Notes: generated by a model from the letters alone, not told the origin. 64,000 nucleotides of DNA from Xenorhabdus bovienii SS-2004 (GCF_000027225.1 NC_013892.1:3410001-3474000); one strand, 5' to 3'; counted from the stretch's first letter, positions 28,526-38,366 are shown. Numbers and translations are program-made.

Positions 28526-29908
28526 TCAATCCAACTCATCCAGCACAGATAGTGCATCAGCCAATTTTTTGACGCCAAAGACTTTCATTTCTGGCAATGT
28601 TTTTTTCGGCATGTTGGCGTGAGGCACAATAGCGCGTTTAAAACCATGTTTAGCTGCTTCTGAAATGCGTTCCTGACCGCTGGGGACGGGGCGAATTTCC
28701 CCTGCCAGACCGACTTCACCAAATACCACAAGATCACGAGGTAAAGGACGATCACGGAAACTGGAAACCAAAGAAAGCAATAATGCAAGATCAGCACTGG
28801 TCTCTGTCACTTTCACCCCGCCAACGACGTTAACAAAGACGTCTTGGTCAGCCATTTGCAAACCACCATGCCGATGTAAAACAGCCAGTAGAATCGCCAG
28901 ACGATTTTGTTCAAGCCCTACAGCGACGCGACGCGGATTAGGCATCATGGAGTGATCAACCAGCGCCTGAACCTCCACTAGCAAAGGACGGGTGCCTTCC
29001 CATACGATCATCACGGAACTTCCCGACGTAACCTCATCTCCTCGGCTCAAGAAAATCGCCGAAGGGTTACTCACTTCCCGCAATCCCTGTTCAGTCATGG
29101 CAAACACGCCCAGCTCATTTACTGCACCAAAACGGTTTTTATGACTGCGCAGAGTGCGAAAACGGGAATCCGCCTCACCATCCAGCATTACCGAGCAATC
29201 TATGCAGTGCTCCAACACTTTTGGCCCCGCCAGGGAGCCATCTTTTGTCACATGCCCAACCATGATAATGGCCACACCACGTGTTTTCGCGAACCTCGTC
29301 AAATAAGCCGCAGTTTCTCTGACCTGCGCGACACTGCCCGGTGAAGATTGAATATCCGCCATGTGCATGACTTGAATAGAGTCGATCACCATCAGTTTAG
29401 GCTGTTCCTGCTCGGCAATCAGACAAATCTGCTCAATGCTCGTTTCTGACAGCATATTCAATTTATCCGTCGGCAATCCCAACCTATGTGCCCTCATTGC
29501 CACCTGCTGCAATGATTCTTCCCCTGTCACATACAGAGTTTTCATCTGTTCAGATAACTGACACATGATCTGTAATAGCAGAGTACTTTTCCCCGCACCA
29601 GGATTACCGCCAATCAAAATTGCGCTGCCGGGGACAACGCCACCACCCAGCACACGGTCAAATTCTTTAAACCCAGTCGAAAATCGCGGCAATTCTTCCA
29701 GACTGATTTCAGCGAGTTTCTGCACTTTGCTGATACTGACTTCTCCCGCGTAGCCACTGAAACGCTCACTGCGGGAAGATGAAGCGGCGGCCAAACGCAC
29801 TTCCGTAATGGTATTCCATGCGTGACATGCGGTACATTGCCCCTGCCAGCGGGGATAATCCGCGCCACATTCATTACAGACAAATGCCCTTTTTACTGCT
29901 TTTGCCAC
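28526..29908 (-). CDS. radA: DNA repair protein RadA (Sms)
   Basis: RadA, 460 aa, the E. coli length when started at the GTG at 29908 (MAKAVKRAFVCNECG) with AGGGAG upstream; the longer frame adds 15 unsupported residues. It has an N-terminal zinc finger with CNECG and CTACHAW, a RecA-like core with Walker A GGNPGAGKST, the RadA-specific HKNRFG, and a Lon-like C-terminal domain. It is a helicase that extends D-loops during recombination and branch migration. It is in an operon with serB. Confidence 0.96.
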   Translation of the reverse strand: MAKAVKRAFVCNECGADYPRWQGQCTACHAWNTITEVRLAAASSSRSERFSGYAGEVSISKVQKLAEISLEELPRFSTGFKEFDRVLGGGVVPGSAILIGGNPGAGKSTLLLQIMCQLSEQMKTLYVTGEESLQQVAMRAHRLGLPTDKLNMLSETSIEQICLIAEQEQPKLMVIDSIQVMHMADIQSSPGSVAQVRETAAYLTRFAKTRGVAIIMVGHVTKDGSLAGPKVLEHCIDCSVMLDGEADSRFRTLRSHKNRFGAVNELGVFAMTEQGLREVSNPSAIFLSRGDEVTSGSSVMIVWEGTRPLLVEVQALVDHSMMPNPRRVAVGLEQNRLAILLAVLHRHGGLQMADQDVFVNVVGGVKVTETSADLALLLSLVSSFRDRPLPRDLVVFGEVGLAGEIRPVPSGQERISEAAKHGFKRAIVPHANMPKKTLPEMKVFGVKKLADALSVLDELD

Positions 29909-29954
29909 TATGTACTCCCTTATATGGCTGCTTTTGGCGGCCAGAAAACTCACA

Positions 29955-30932
29955 TTAACGCTCTTCGTGTTTTAAACCACCGCTCAAAACACACAGAACA
30001 CCCATCAAATCAGCATGGCGAATACCTACTTTGGCCTGTGTATACACTTTAGGTTTTGCATGATAGGCAATCCCCAGCCCCGCCTTGCGGATCATTTTCA
30101 AGTCGTTAGCACCATCCCCAATGGCCACAGTTTGACTCAGTGGGATACCCAGCTCTTTTGCCAGCCGTACCAACGTGGTTGCCTTGTATTTTGCATCGAC
30201 AACCGGCCCTTTGACCTTGCCCGTCAATTTGCCATTTTTGACCTCAAGCTGATTGGCAACCGCAGCAAACAGGCGTAGCTGCTGACGAAGGTTATCCGCA
30301 AAGAAGGTAAAACCTCCCGATGCAATCGCCACATGCCAATCCAGCGACTGTAACTTGCGGACAAGACTCGTCAGTCCTGGCATAAGGGGAAGGGTTTCCA
30401 TCACCTGCTGCAATATTGATGCATCTGCACCTGCCAGTTGAGCAACCCGTTCACGCAGGCTTTCGGAGAAGTCCAGCTCTCCCTGCATCGCGCGCTCCGT
30501 GATAGCAGCCACCTTATCGCCGACGCCCGCCAAACGGGCAATTTCATCAATACACTCAATCTGAATGGCAGTCGAATCCATATCCATCACTAACAAACCC
30601 GGTGAACGCAGGCGTGGGATCTGTCCCAGAGGAACGACATCAAGGCTGCACTCATCTGCCAACCGTTTAATACGTGGGGAAGGGCTGCCGGCAATGCGGA
30701 CAACTTGATAATCATCAATACGCCATGAAGAAACCACGACAATGGCAACTCCCAGACGGTGCTGAAAATCGCTAATACGCTGTTTATCCAAACCGCGGCC
30801 GTACAGTAACCAGCCACTATCCCCTGCGCGATAGTCCAGCGGCATCACTTCGTCGCCACTGAGGGATAACGGTAATCCCGGCCATTTATGGATCTCATCA
30901 GGTAGATAACGGTAGGCCAGATTATTAGACAT
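29955..30932 (-). CDS. serB: Phosphoserine phosphatase
   Basis: HAD-family phosphatase, about 325 aa, last step of serine synthesis. The nucleophile motif is MDMDSTAIQIECIDEIA, and later motifs are IASGGFTFFAD and AIGDGANDLKMI. An N-terminal ACT-like part precedes the catalytic domain, as in E. coli. The ATG at 30932 has AGGAG at good spacing; an ATG two codons earlier is too close. It is the first gene of serB-radA. Confidence 0.96.
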   Translation of the reverse strand: MSNNLAYRYLPDEIHKWPGLPLSLSGDEVMPLDYRAGDSGWLLYGRGLDKQRISDFQHRLGVAIVVVSSWRIDDYQVVRIAGSPSPRIKRLADECSLDVVPLGQIPRLRSPGLLVMDMDSTAIQIECIDEIARLAGVGDKVAAITERAMQGELDFSESLRERVAQLAGADASILQQVMETLPLMPGLTSLVRKLQSLDWHVAIASGGFTFFADNLRQQLRLFAAVANQLEVKNGKLTGKVKGPVVDAKYKATTLVRLAKELGIPLSQTVAIGDGANDLKMIRKAGLGIAYHAKPKVYTQAKVGIRHADLMGVLCVLSGGLKHEER

Positions 30933-31048
30933 AAACATCGACTCCTGTAATTCCGTGTAATTTTGGCAGGCAAAAAATGCTTTTCAAACTATCCTATCAA
31001 TACAGCATCTGGCAACATGATGTGTTCCAAAGCATGGATGGAATAACG

Positions 31049-31711
31049 ATGATCAAAGCAAAACTGAAATTTCGACTGCACAAGACGGCGATTATCTTAA
31101 TATGTATAGCACTGCTGGTATTACTGCTGCAGGGCGTCTCCTATTTTAGTCGTTCTCAGCAACAGGCTCAGGTAAATCAGTTTGAAGATCTGGCGAAAAC
31201 TCTGGCAAAACAGGTAGCATACAGCTTGTCTGATTATATGGAGAATGACAGCAAAGATCTTAATAATAAGAAGATTGTAGCCAGTCTGGACTATCTGACC
31301 AGCAAAAGTCGCATTTTGGATGCCAGTGTTTATCTGGAAAATGGCACCCAGATCGCGCGGAGCGGTGAACCTATTTCTGTTCGTGACCGGTTATCGTTAG
31401 ATGGCAAAAAATCCGGCAGCTATTTCAATCAGCAACTCGTTGTCCCCATACCAGGCAAAAATGAACCAAAAGGTTTTCTCCGCCTGACACTGGATAGCCA
31501 CAGGCTGGAAACAGAAGCCAAGCAGGTGGATAATACGACGAATGTACTCAGGATCATGATCCTGTTGGCATTGGCGATTGGGTTTGTTCTGGCACATAAC
31601 TTACTACGACTCACCCCCAGCCGCTGGCAGCAGTCACCTTATCTCTTGACCGCCAATACTAAATCCCCTGATGAGGATCGGGACAATAAAAGCGACGTTT
31701 CTCAACGCTGA
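31049..31711 (+). CDS. smp: Smp/YtjB inner-membrane protein
   Basis: SMP family protein of 220 aa, from the ATG at 31049 (MIKAKLKFRLHKT). One N-terminal membrane segment (AIILICIALLVLLLQGVSYF) is followed by a periplasmic part of about 140 aa and a second membrane segment near residues 168-187 (LRIMILLALAIGFVLAH), then a short polar tail. It is divergent from serB as in E. coli. The function is not established. Confidence 0.88.
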   Translation: MIKAKLKFRLHKTAIILICIALLVLLLQGVSYFSRSQQQAQVNQFEDLAKTLAKQVAYSLSDYMENDSKDLNNKKIVASLDYLTSKSRILDASVYLENGTQIARSGEPISVRDRLSLDGKKSGSYFNQQLVVPIPGKNEPKGFLRLTLDSHRLETEAKQVDNTTNVLRIMILLALAIGFVLAHNLLRLTPSRWQQSPYLLTANTKSPDEDRDNKSDVSQR

Positions 31712-31734
31712 CCTTCTTCCCCCATTCATCATTT

Positions 31735-31780
31735 CATCTGAATTCGGCATAAACACTGAATTCAGATGGTCTTATTTTCT
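31735..31780 (+). terminator. smp terminator
   Basis: CATCTGAATTC (31735-31745) and GAATTCAGATG (31758-31768) form a perfect 11-bp stem, followed by a T-rich stretch. Confidence 0.75.
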
Positions 31781-31931
31781 ATTTTTCCTGCATAACCCCC
31801 TATTTTTACAGATAAATGACTGTGTATTTTTATCATCACATCATTTATTACTAAACCCTGATGTTGCAGTCTGTGAATAATCAGCAAGAATCATATTAGG
31901 TATCTTTGATAATCATAAGGAATCAAATACT

Positions 31932-32555
31932 GTGTCAAACATCATGCAAAAACGTAATTATTTAACCCACTCGGAGATTGAAATACTCCTCAAAGAGTTG
32001 GGAAAACACCCTCATGCTGAACGAAATATATGCATGATATTTATGGGCTTTATTCATGGATTCCGAGTTTCTGAATTGCTTGGGTTAAAGCTTTCTGATG
32101 CGGATTTGGAGGGGAAAAAGCTACGTGTACAGCGCCTGAAAAATGGTTTTTCCACAATTCATCCGATGGTGATGCGGGAGGTTCAACTGATACGCCAGTG
32201 GCTTGCCCAACGTCAGAAGTACAAAAACAGTGAGCAGAATGACTGGTTATTTTTGTCACGTACAGGGGTACCGATGTCCCGTCAGCAATTTTATAAAATC
32301 ATCCGACAAACGAGTTTACAGGCCAATTTAGCGGTTTGCGCGAATCCGCACATGCTACGACATTCCTGCGGCTACGCGCTGGCGGACAATGGCGTGGACA
32401 CCCGCTTGATTCAGGACTATTTAGGACATCGGAATATTCGCCATACTGTACGTTATACCGCAAGTAATGCGGGTCGTTTCGGGGCTATCTGGCAGGAAAG
32501 AGGGAAACGAAAATTGTCTACAATTAGTACCAAACTGTTAACTGAAGATGATTAA
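31932..32555 (+). CDS. FimB/MrpI-type tyrosine recombinase
   Basis: Short tyrosine recombinase of 207 aa, like FimB, FimE and MrpI, which flip fimbrial promoter elements. Catalytic residues are Arg45 (GFRVSELL), Lys70 (RLKNG), His140 and Arg143 (HMLRHSCG), His166 (GHRNIRH) and nucleophile Tyr175 (VRYTAS). The start is GTG at 31932 with AAGGA upstream; an ATG four codons later is possible. The last codons (197-204) lie inside the left 23-bp inverted repeat of a putative invertible element. Inversion would replace the last three residues (EDD) by 26 others, giving about 230 aa. The fimbrial operon is convergent with it. Confidence 0.93.
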   Translation: MSNIMQKRNYLTHSEIEILLKELGKHPHAERNICMIFMGFIHGFRVSELLGLKLSDADLEGKKLRVQRLKNGFSTIHPMVMREVQLIRQWLAQRQKYKNSEQNDWLFLSRTGVPMSRQQFYKIIRQTSLQANLAVCANPHMLRHSCGYALADNGVDTRLIQDYLGHRNIRHTVRYTASNAGRFGAIWQERGKRKLSTISTKLLTEDD

Positions 32556-32830
32556 TCCTAGTTTTTATATTTTTTAAGTTAATTATTCCAACATAATTAA
32601 TTGTTTTAATTTATATGACTTTCGATATGAGACAATTTAAATGAGTATTCACCGACGTAGAAAAACAGGAGAACTCTGATGATGGAGTAAGGGGGATATG
32701 ACACATAAAAAGAAGGGGTTATTTTCTACATTGTAATCAATCTATTACATTGATTCTTTCGGATGAAATGAGAATAAACGGATTGCAAAAAGTAGGATAA
32801 TTGACGGGTTAACAGTTTGGTACTAATTGT
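32520..32830. repeat. Putative invertible element (fim-type switch) with 23-bp perfect inverted repeats
   Basis: The left repeat (32520-32542, starts ACAATTAGTACC, ends CTGTTAAC) and the right repeat (32808-32830, starts GTTAACAG, ends ACTAATTGT) are exact reverse complements over 23 bp, with mismatches on both sides. They enclose 265 bp, giving a 311-bp unit, close to the 314-bp E. coli fim switch. The left repeat overlaps the 3' end of the recombinase gene. Inside are AT-rich sequence, a 12-codon frame (MTHKKKGLFSTL) with AAGGGGG before it, and no certain promoter. Confidence 0.88.
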
Positions 32831-32883
32831 TAACCAAATACCTTATTTAAGTCACTTATTATCTGATGGGTATTTCTGGCAAA

Positions 32884-32916
32884 AAAAAAGCCATTCCTAA
32901 CAGGAATGGCTTTGAC
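32884..32916. terminator. Bidirectional terminator at end of fimbrial operon
   Basis: AAAGCCATTCC (32887-32897) pairs with GGAATGGCTTT (32903-32913) around TAACA. A long A run on the left gives a T run for minus-strand transcripts. It also isolates the invertible element from the fimbrial genes. Confidence 0.88.
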
Positions 32917-32949
32917 TTATCGATTTATTCATTTTTTTTCTATCTGATA

Positions 32950-33228
32950 TCAATATAAGTCCAAAATTGTTTCCGCCACAAAAGCATATTGATTCTTAAC
33001 AGAGACTTGGGTTTTATTGAAGCAATCTTCCAAAAACCAATCAGCGGGCGTTTTCAAAGCAATGGAAACATCAACCAAATGTTCCAGACTGATTTTATTG
33101 GTTCCTCGTTCATAACGCGACAATTGCTGTTGGCTAACGCTAATTCTGTCCGCCAGCTCTGCTACTGTCATCCCAATTTCTTTCCTTTTTATTTGGATTC
33201 GTTTTCCTACCAGCATACTGACCCGCAT
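32950..33228 (-). CDS. mrxJ: MrpJ-type HTH regulator
   Basis: XRE-type regulator of 92 aa with the MrpJ hallmark VSQQQLSRYERGTNKIS in the recognition helix region. MrpJ proteins are encoded last in Proteus fimbrial operons and repress flagellar genes (flhDC) when fimbriae are made, so adhesion and motility alternate. The same position here supports that role. It starts 17 bp after the adhesin gene. The symbol is by position and homology only. Confidence 0.85.
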   Translation of the reverse strand: MRVSMLVGKRIQIKRKEIGMTVAELADRISVSQQQLSRYERGTNKISLEHLVDVSIALKTPADWFLEDCFNKTQVSVKNQYAFVAETILDLY

Positions 33229-33245
33229 GATATCTTTACTCTCAA

Positions 33246-34082
33246 TTAGTTATAACTTAATAAAACGACTGCGATGCCTTCATATTTACCGGCTTTTGGT
33301 GGTGTGAGCGTGCGCAATATGGATGTCAGCGTGAAATTTTCCGGTTGATCTCTTCCTTTCGCTTTAAAAGACACACCATCCATTGCTTCCCGCCCATTAA
33401 TCTGCAATGTGGAATACATCTGTCTGTTAGAATCCAAATAAATTTTTGCTTCTCTACCGATTGAGAAACCTTCTAATCGGAAATCTCCTTTAAGAGCACA
33501 TTTCACCTGCCCCGTGATCGAACGTGTCGCATTATTAACGTCTGATGCTTTTAATGCGCCATAAGCAATTTCAGAAGGCACAGAAATAGAGCAACTCTGA
33601 TTTTGCGGGGGTAATTTACCGCAAGTGGAGTTAGGGAATTTTTCCGCTGTACCATGAAAAGGGTGTGTTCCATAGGAGTAGAACAATCCTACACAATCAG
33701 CATTCCGATTCGTGATGGTAAATGTTGCTCTAAAAGGAATACCCAGTTTCCTTTTATACGCCCGCATGACTTCTGCAGCGGTACGATAGCGATTGGCATC
33801 ATCCAAACACGCACCGGCATCCATGCAGGAACCATACATACCTGGCTTATTGCCATTCATATACAAAACATCAGGCCCGACATAACATTTATTACTACCA
33901 TAACAAGGGTTTGGCGCCCCTTCCTCCTCTGTCCAGGCAATAATTTCCATGGTTGTGATGGCCTGATTACCGAATGGTTGAGTATCAACCGCCATAACAT
34001 AAGCACCACCATAGGCATATGAGGTACTTAAGAAAAACAACAATGCTACAAACTTCATCAGTGATTTCTTAATATGGCGCAT
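33246..34082 (-). CDS. mrxH: MrpH-like fimbrial tip adhesin
   Basis: Two-domain adhesin, 278 aa. It has a signal peptide (ending SYAYGG), an N-terminal receptor domain rich in cysteine (PCYGSNKCYVG, GSCMDAGACLDDA) and a C-terminal pilin domain that ends in an alternating hydrophobic strand (KYEGIAVVLLSYN), as needed for chaperone donor-strand exchange. In Proteus MrpH the adhesin domain binds zinc through histidines; only HPFHGT is histidine-rich here. It is the second-last gene of the operon. Confidence 0.82.
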   Translation of the reverse strand: MRHIKKSLMKFVALLFFLSTSYAYGGAYVMAVDTQPFGNQAITTMEIIAWTEEEGAPNPCYGSNKCYVGPDVLYMNGNKPGMYGSCMDAGACLDDANRYRTAAEVMRAYKRKLGIPFRATFTITNRNADCVGLFYSYGTHPFHGTAEKFPNSTCGKLPPQNQSCSISVPSEIAYGALKASDVNNATRSITGQVKCALKGDFRLEGFSIGREAKIYLDSNRQMYSTLQINGREAMDGVSFKAKGRDQPENFTLTSILRTLTPPKAGKYEGIAVVLLSYN

Positions 34083-34148
34083 AATTTATTCCCCTAAATA
34101 GCATCAGACTCTGGCTAAAAATTGTGAGCGAAAAATAAGTCAGCATAA

Positions 34149-34697
34149 TTACTCATAACTGACTTCAAAGGTCGCAATTGCATTGAATGCACCAGCACCA
34201 ATCCTATTGTGCTGGAGGGCGCCGGGTTCAGCTTGTACATACGCTCGGAACGGAATCACATTGCTGCTACTGGTACGAGAAAGCGGAAATTTACTGACTT
34301 TGTTAAAAGGAAGTGGTTTACCATCTATGCTCTCCATACCAATAGCAGCACCGGAAGCACCGCTGCCAGCACCGAATGCCAGCAATCCGGGCAGTGTACG
34401 ACTCTCTGGCCCCATAAACTTGATCTTGAGGCTTTGTGCGACCCGAGGATCACACTCCTCCAGATGCAGTTCGAAATTCTGGCCTGGAGTGCGATAGTTC
34501 TGATAAAGGTCACGGTTAAGAATGCGACCCAAATATACCTCCATCGCTTTATCTTCTGTCTTAATCACACAGGGAGCAGCGAGTACAGTCAGCGTAATTT
34601 TGACATCCTGGCGCAGACTATCTTGTGCATAGGCACTTTTCTGGCCACCAATGCCGAAAATAAACAGGGCTGACAGTACATATTTGGATAGCTTCAT
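34149..34697 (-). CDS. mrxG: Minor pilin (MrpG-like)
   Basis: Pilin subunit of about 182 aa with a signal peptide (MKLSKYVLSALFIFGIGGQKSAYA). The pilin disulphide pair is APCVIK and LEECDP, and the C-terminal strand ends FNAIATFEVSYE with the penultimate Tyr typical of pilins. It is probably an adapter between shaft and tip. An ATG five codons upstream (34712) is also possible. It stands between the chaperone and adhesin genes. Confidence 0.8.
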   Translation of the reverse strand: MKLSKYVLSALFIFGIGGQKSAYAQDSLRQDVKITLTVLAAPCVIKTEDKAMEVYLGRILNRDLYQNYRTPGQNFELHLEECDPRVAQSLKIKFMGPESRTLPGLLAFGAGSGASGAAIGMESIDGKPLPFNKVSKFPLSRTSSSNVIPFRAYVQAEPGALQHNRIGAGAFNAIATFEVSYE

Positions 34698-34821
34698 ATT
34701 TAACGGACTCATTACTCTTTACCCCAACATTTACCCAAAGAAAGCCATTGCTATCCGGTTAATGAGACTTTAGATTTCCCATCAGCATGACAACTGATGG
34801 GACGTTATCCACAAGGTTCGA

Positions 34822-35580
34822 TCAGTTTTCTTCAACTGTGGTTTTCGCAACCGTGCAGGTATCACCATTACAGCTGAATGTCAGCTGTGGACGTCCGCCA
34901 TAATCATTGACATAGGTCAGTACTGGCTTATTGCCCAGCGCACTGAGGTCTGCCCCGAGTTTTTCACTACTTCTGGGTGCCAGCATCAAAGGTTGAAAAC
35001 CATCGATATTCTTACCATTAACCTTATTAGAGGCTTCCGAAATGGTGACGTAATAAGATGTCGGGTTATTTACCAGATATTGATTTCCCTGACGGGTTAA
35101 AGTGAGCTTCTCCTGCCATGGGTTATCAAGGTCGATACGGCGAGCGACGACGGCTTCCGGGCGATAGAACAATTTAACCCGGGTTTGTAACGCAATTTGC
35201 AGCACATTAGGTTTATTGCTGCGTGGTGGAATTTCACGCAAATTGAAATAGAACAGGCTTTCTCTGTCTTGAGGCAATTCGGCTATTGTCGGTAATGTCT
35301 GAATTTTGACTTGGCTCTTCGCTCCGGCTTCAACACGCTGTACAGGAGGAACAACCACGAGCGGACCGTTAATCTTATTCCCCTTATCATCTTCAATCCA
35401 TGCCTGTGCCAGATAAGGTAAATCGACATGCTGGTTTTCGATATTCAAGCTAACAGACTTGACATCCCCATTAAAAATTACCCGGGTACGATCCAGCGCC
35501 ATCGCAGCCATTGCCTGATAAGCGGGCATCAGGCTTGTCAACGTTAGAGCGGTTACCATTAGAATTTTTTTCATTTTCAT
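34822..35580 (-). CDS. mrxD: Periplasmic pilus chaperone (PapD family)
   Basis: PapD-type chaperone, 252 aa. The signal peptide is MKMKKILMVTALTLTSLMPAYQAMA. Domain 1 has LDRTRVIFNG, the usher-contact region and YLAQAWIEDD, RESLFYFNLREIPP and the basic cleft Lys/Arg pair. Domain 2 includes TSYYVTISEA and ends with two cysteines (FSCNGDTC) likely bridged. It captures pilins by donor-strand complementation and delivers them to the usher. Confidence 0.92.
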   Translation of the reverse strand: MKMKKILMVTALTLTSLMPAYQAMAAMALDRTRVIFNGDVKSVSLNIENQHVDLPYLAQAWIEDDKGNKINGPLVVVPPVQRVEAGAKSQVKIQTLPTIAELPQDRESLFYFNLREIPPRSNKPNVLQIALQTRVKLFYRPEAVVARRIDLDNPWQEKLTLTRQGNQYLVNNPTSYYVTISEASNKVNGKNIDGFQPLMLAPRSSEKLGADLSALGNKPVLTYVNDYGGRPQLTFSCNGDTCTVAKTTVEEN

Positions 35581-35705
35581 TATTGCTTGCCCATTCTCAA
35601 AGAGATTCGTTTTTAGATTGCTCTGCTAACAACAGTACTTTCCATGTTAAATCAGCAACATAATACGTCACTTCAATTCAATTTTCTGACTTGTCTTATT
35701 GCAAT

Positions 35706-38366
35706 TTACTGATGTTCACCTTTTAAAAACTGACAAGGTAGCAAGAATGAAGTCAAAGAGGCTTCGGATATTTCCTGCGGTACGGTGATTTCACACTGAG
35801 CCCCGCCATTCCAATGCACCTGCAATTTCTCACCTGCATTCATTCCACTCAGATAGGCATACCCATCATCACTGACAATCCCAATTTCGCGTTGAGCTGT
35901 GTTCATGACAGAAGCGCCAAAAGGTGGAAATGAACCATCAGGCAAACGGATAACAGTCATCGCCTTCATTCCTGACATTACCTGGAACTTCCGATAACCA
36001 ATCGCGCCTTCCGTCAGGGTTGCCTGTTGTACAGAACGCAGGGCTTCTACGTTATCCGGCAAATGGTCTAAATCGATATTTGCAGAATTGCGGTAATAGT
36101 GATTGACATCCACTAGCACTGCCTTACCAAAGTAGTTTGTATGAACGACAGAGCCAAACCCCCTGACCGGTACATCACTAACCCCTTCCGTATCCACCAT
36201 CAGGCGAGTTGCACCAGGAAGATTGATACGATGCAATGCTGCGCCATTTGCTGTCACGGTCACTCCACCTCGAAGACCAAGTGCTGCGGAGGTATGCCCG
36301 CCATCCTGATAACTGGCACTGGCAGACAGCAACGTTTTGTCACCATAATGGGTGTAATAACCATCTGCGGCAGCCTTACCACCGATGCTGCTACCCGCAG
36401 AGATACGATAGTTATTTCGTTCATCAATGCGGTTGAAATAACTAGCCATATGCGAATTACCCTGACGATTGGCCAAACCGTTATAGCTAAGTGTTCCGCT
36501 ATCTCCCCACGGAATAGACAGATTCAGATACACGCCATCATCTTTTTTATTGTCAAAATTGTTGCGATAGGCGGATAAGTTCACATTGATATTTTTATAA
36601 CGCCCAATATCCAAATATTTGGACAGTGATATGTTATAGCGATCATTTGTTGGCCTGTTCCAGTAGGTTTGATGGCTATAGTTAATATGGGCATTAAGAC
36701 CAAGATCCTTAAATTGCTTACTGAAAATCAGGGTATAAAGTTCTTTTCCATTGTCAGAGTTAACATCGCGGTAACGGCGGTCGATGTATTGCGCCATACT
36801 CATAAAATTACGCTCGGAGAAACGATAGCCCGCGAATGTCACCTGACTATTGTATTGCTCGAAACGTTTCGAATAACTGAGGCGATATGAACCACCCGTA
36901 AAGGTTTTATTCTCTTTCGGTATTCTTGCCCTTGATTCCGTGATGTCAAAAGACAGCGCACCAAACATCATCAAGTCACGGCCGATCCCCAGAGACAAGG
37001 CGTTGTAATCCCCTGCTCCCAGCAATCCACCATACAATGACCAACCGTTATTAATTCCCCAGGAAAATTCACCCAATCCAAATGCGGGTCCTTCCCGACG
37101 ATGTTTGTCATTGGTCGATTGCCCACCGACCAATTTATACTGCACGCGTCCGGGGCGAGTCAGATAAGGAACCGTAGCCGTATTAACCTGAAATTCCTGT
37201 ATGCCACCATCCTGTTCTTCTACTCTGACATCCAGATTACCCGTTACTGCATCACTGAGATCCTGAATGCGGAACGGGCCGGGAGCGACCTGAGTTTCAT
37301 ACAACACTCGCCCCTGCTGACGCACTGTCACCTTAGCATTGGTTCTCGCGACTCCGGAAACTTCGGGGGCGTATCCACGCAAGTTTGGCGGCAACATATT
37401 GTCATCAGTGACCAGACTCAACCCCGTATAACGGAAACTGTCGAAAATATTGGAATTCAGGTAATCTTCCCCAAAAGTCAATTGAGCCTGAAGGTGAGGT
37501 ATGGCGCGGTACATGTAGTAACGGCTCCAATTCCAATCACGCTCTCTTTCTCCAGAAGCGCCCTGCTTATTATCCTTGGTTTTCGAGTGGTTATAATTAG
37601 CCTGCCAATCAGCCCGAAAACGCCATGCTCCCGCATTCATACCCGCCGTTCCGTTGGCACTCACCTGTTGATTGCTGCTGCCATGAGTAGGTTTAGACGT
37701 CTGCGCATTGACGTTATAGTCAAACAGCACCCCAGGCACACCATTATCCCAGCGGGAAGGCGGGTCCCAATCCGGTAGGTCATATTCCAAATAGATCTGT
37801 GGAACAATTAAATACAGAGTATAAGTTGCCAGCTCTCCTCTGGCTGACATACCTGGCAAGCTACTGAGATCAAGACATTTCCCATCATTCTGCCAACCTA
37901 ACTTTCCTGCCCACTCCTGTTTCAATGCTATTTGCTTCACCAGTTCAGGGGATATGCAGGCTTCGCTGTTTTTGGGATCATCGGGTTGCGAGGTAAAATC
38001 AATCGAATACATGTCCGGAAATTCATTTTTATTCATCCGGACACCCATAATATAGTTACCGGGCATGATATAGCCTGCTCGGGAAAATTTATCCAAATCG
38101 ATATTGGCACGTTCACCGACATCCAGCGCGTCGATATTGAATTCAATTGATGGATTAGAATATGCGGTCTGCATACCCGCCAGTGCAAACAAAACCAATG
38201 CCGAAAGAGGTTTAATTCTATTTTTTAAGTGGACTGGTTTTATTCTATTAACTACTTTCGCTTTATTATCTACTGTTTTTTTATTAGCGACGTTCTCTTT
38301 ATTAATGTTGTTTTTTATATTAATAGCTGAAAAATGATGATTCATGGAATTTGAAAACAAAGCCAT
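35706..38366 (-). CDS. mrxC: Fimbrial outer-membrane usher
   Basis: FimD/PapC-type usher, 886 aa. After a long basic N-terminal extension and a signal peptide ending near TAYS (about residue 69) come the N-terminal chaperone-binding domain (SIEFNIDAL...), a 24-strand barrel with plug, and C-terminal beta-sandwich domains (YAYLSGMNAGEKLQVHWNGGAQCEITV). Typical usher segments are GYAPEVSGVARTNAKVTVRQQGRVLYE and PGPFRIQDL. AGAGGGTG precedes the start. The 50-residue extension before the signal is unusual but the frame is open. Confidence 0.95.
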   Translation of the reverse strand: MALFSNSMNHHFSAINIKNNINKENVANKKTVDNKAKVVNRIKPVHLKNRIKPLSALVLFALAGMQTAYSNPSIEFNIDALDVGERANIDLDKFSRAGYIMPGNYIMGVRMNKNEFPDMYSIDFTSQPDDPKNSEACISPELVKQIALKQEWAGKLGWQNDGKCLDLSSLPGMSARGELATYTLYLIVPQIYLEYDLPDWDPPSRWDNGVPGVLFDYNVNAQTSKPTHGSSNQQVSANGTAGMNAGAWRFRADWQANYNHSKTKDNKQGASGERERDWNWSRYYMYRAIPHLQAQLTFGEDYLNSNIFDSFRYTGLSLVTDDNMLPPNLRGYAPEVSGVARTNAKVTVRQQGRVLYETQVAPGPFRIQDLSDAVTGNLDVRVEEQDGGIQEFQVNTATVPYLTRPGRVQYKLVGGQSTNDKHRREGPAFGLGEFSWGINNGWSLYGGLLGAGDYNALSLGIGRDLMMFGALSFDITESRARIPKENKTFTGGSYRLSYSKRFEQYNSQVTFAGYRFSERNFMSMAQYIDRRYRDVNSDNGKELYTLIFSKQFKDLGLNAHINYSHQTYWNRPTNDRYNISLSKYLDIGRYKNINVNLSAYRNNFDNKKDDGVYLNLSIPWGDSGTLSYNGLANRQGNSHMASYFNRIDERNNYRISAGSSIGGKAAADGYYTHYGDKTLLSASASYQDGGHTSAALGLRGGVTVTANGAALHRINLPGATRLMVDTEGVSDVPVRGFGSVVHTNYFGKAVLVDVNHYYRNSANIDLDHLPDNVEALRSVQQATLTEGAIGYRKFQVMSGMKAMTVIRLPDGSFPPFGASVMNTAQREIGIVSDDGYAYLSGMNAGEKLQVHWNGGAQCEITVPQEISEASLTSFLLPCQFLKGEHQ

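Noticed and set aside
37101..37778. A 225-codon frame antisense to the usher gene
   Set aside because: The usher on the other strand is clearly real; the antisense product has no recognisable domain.
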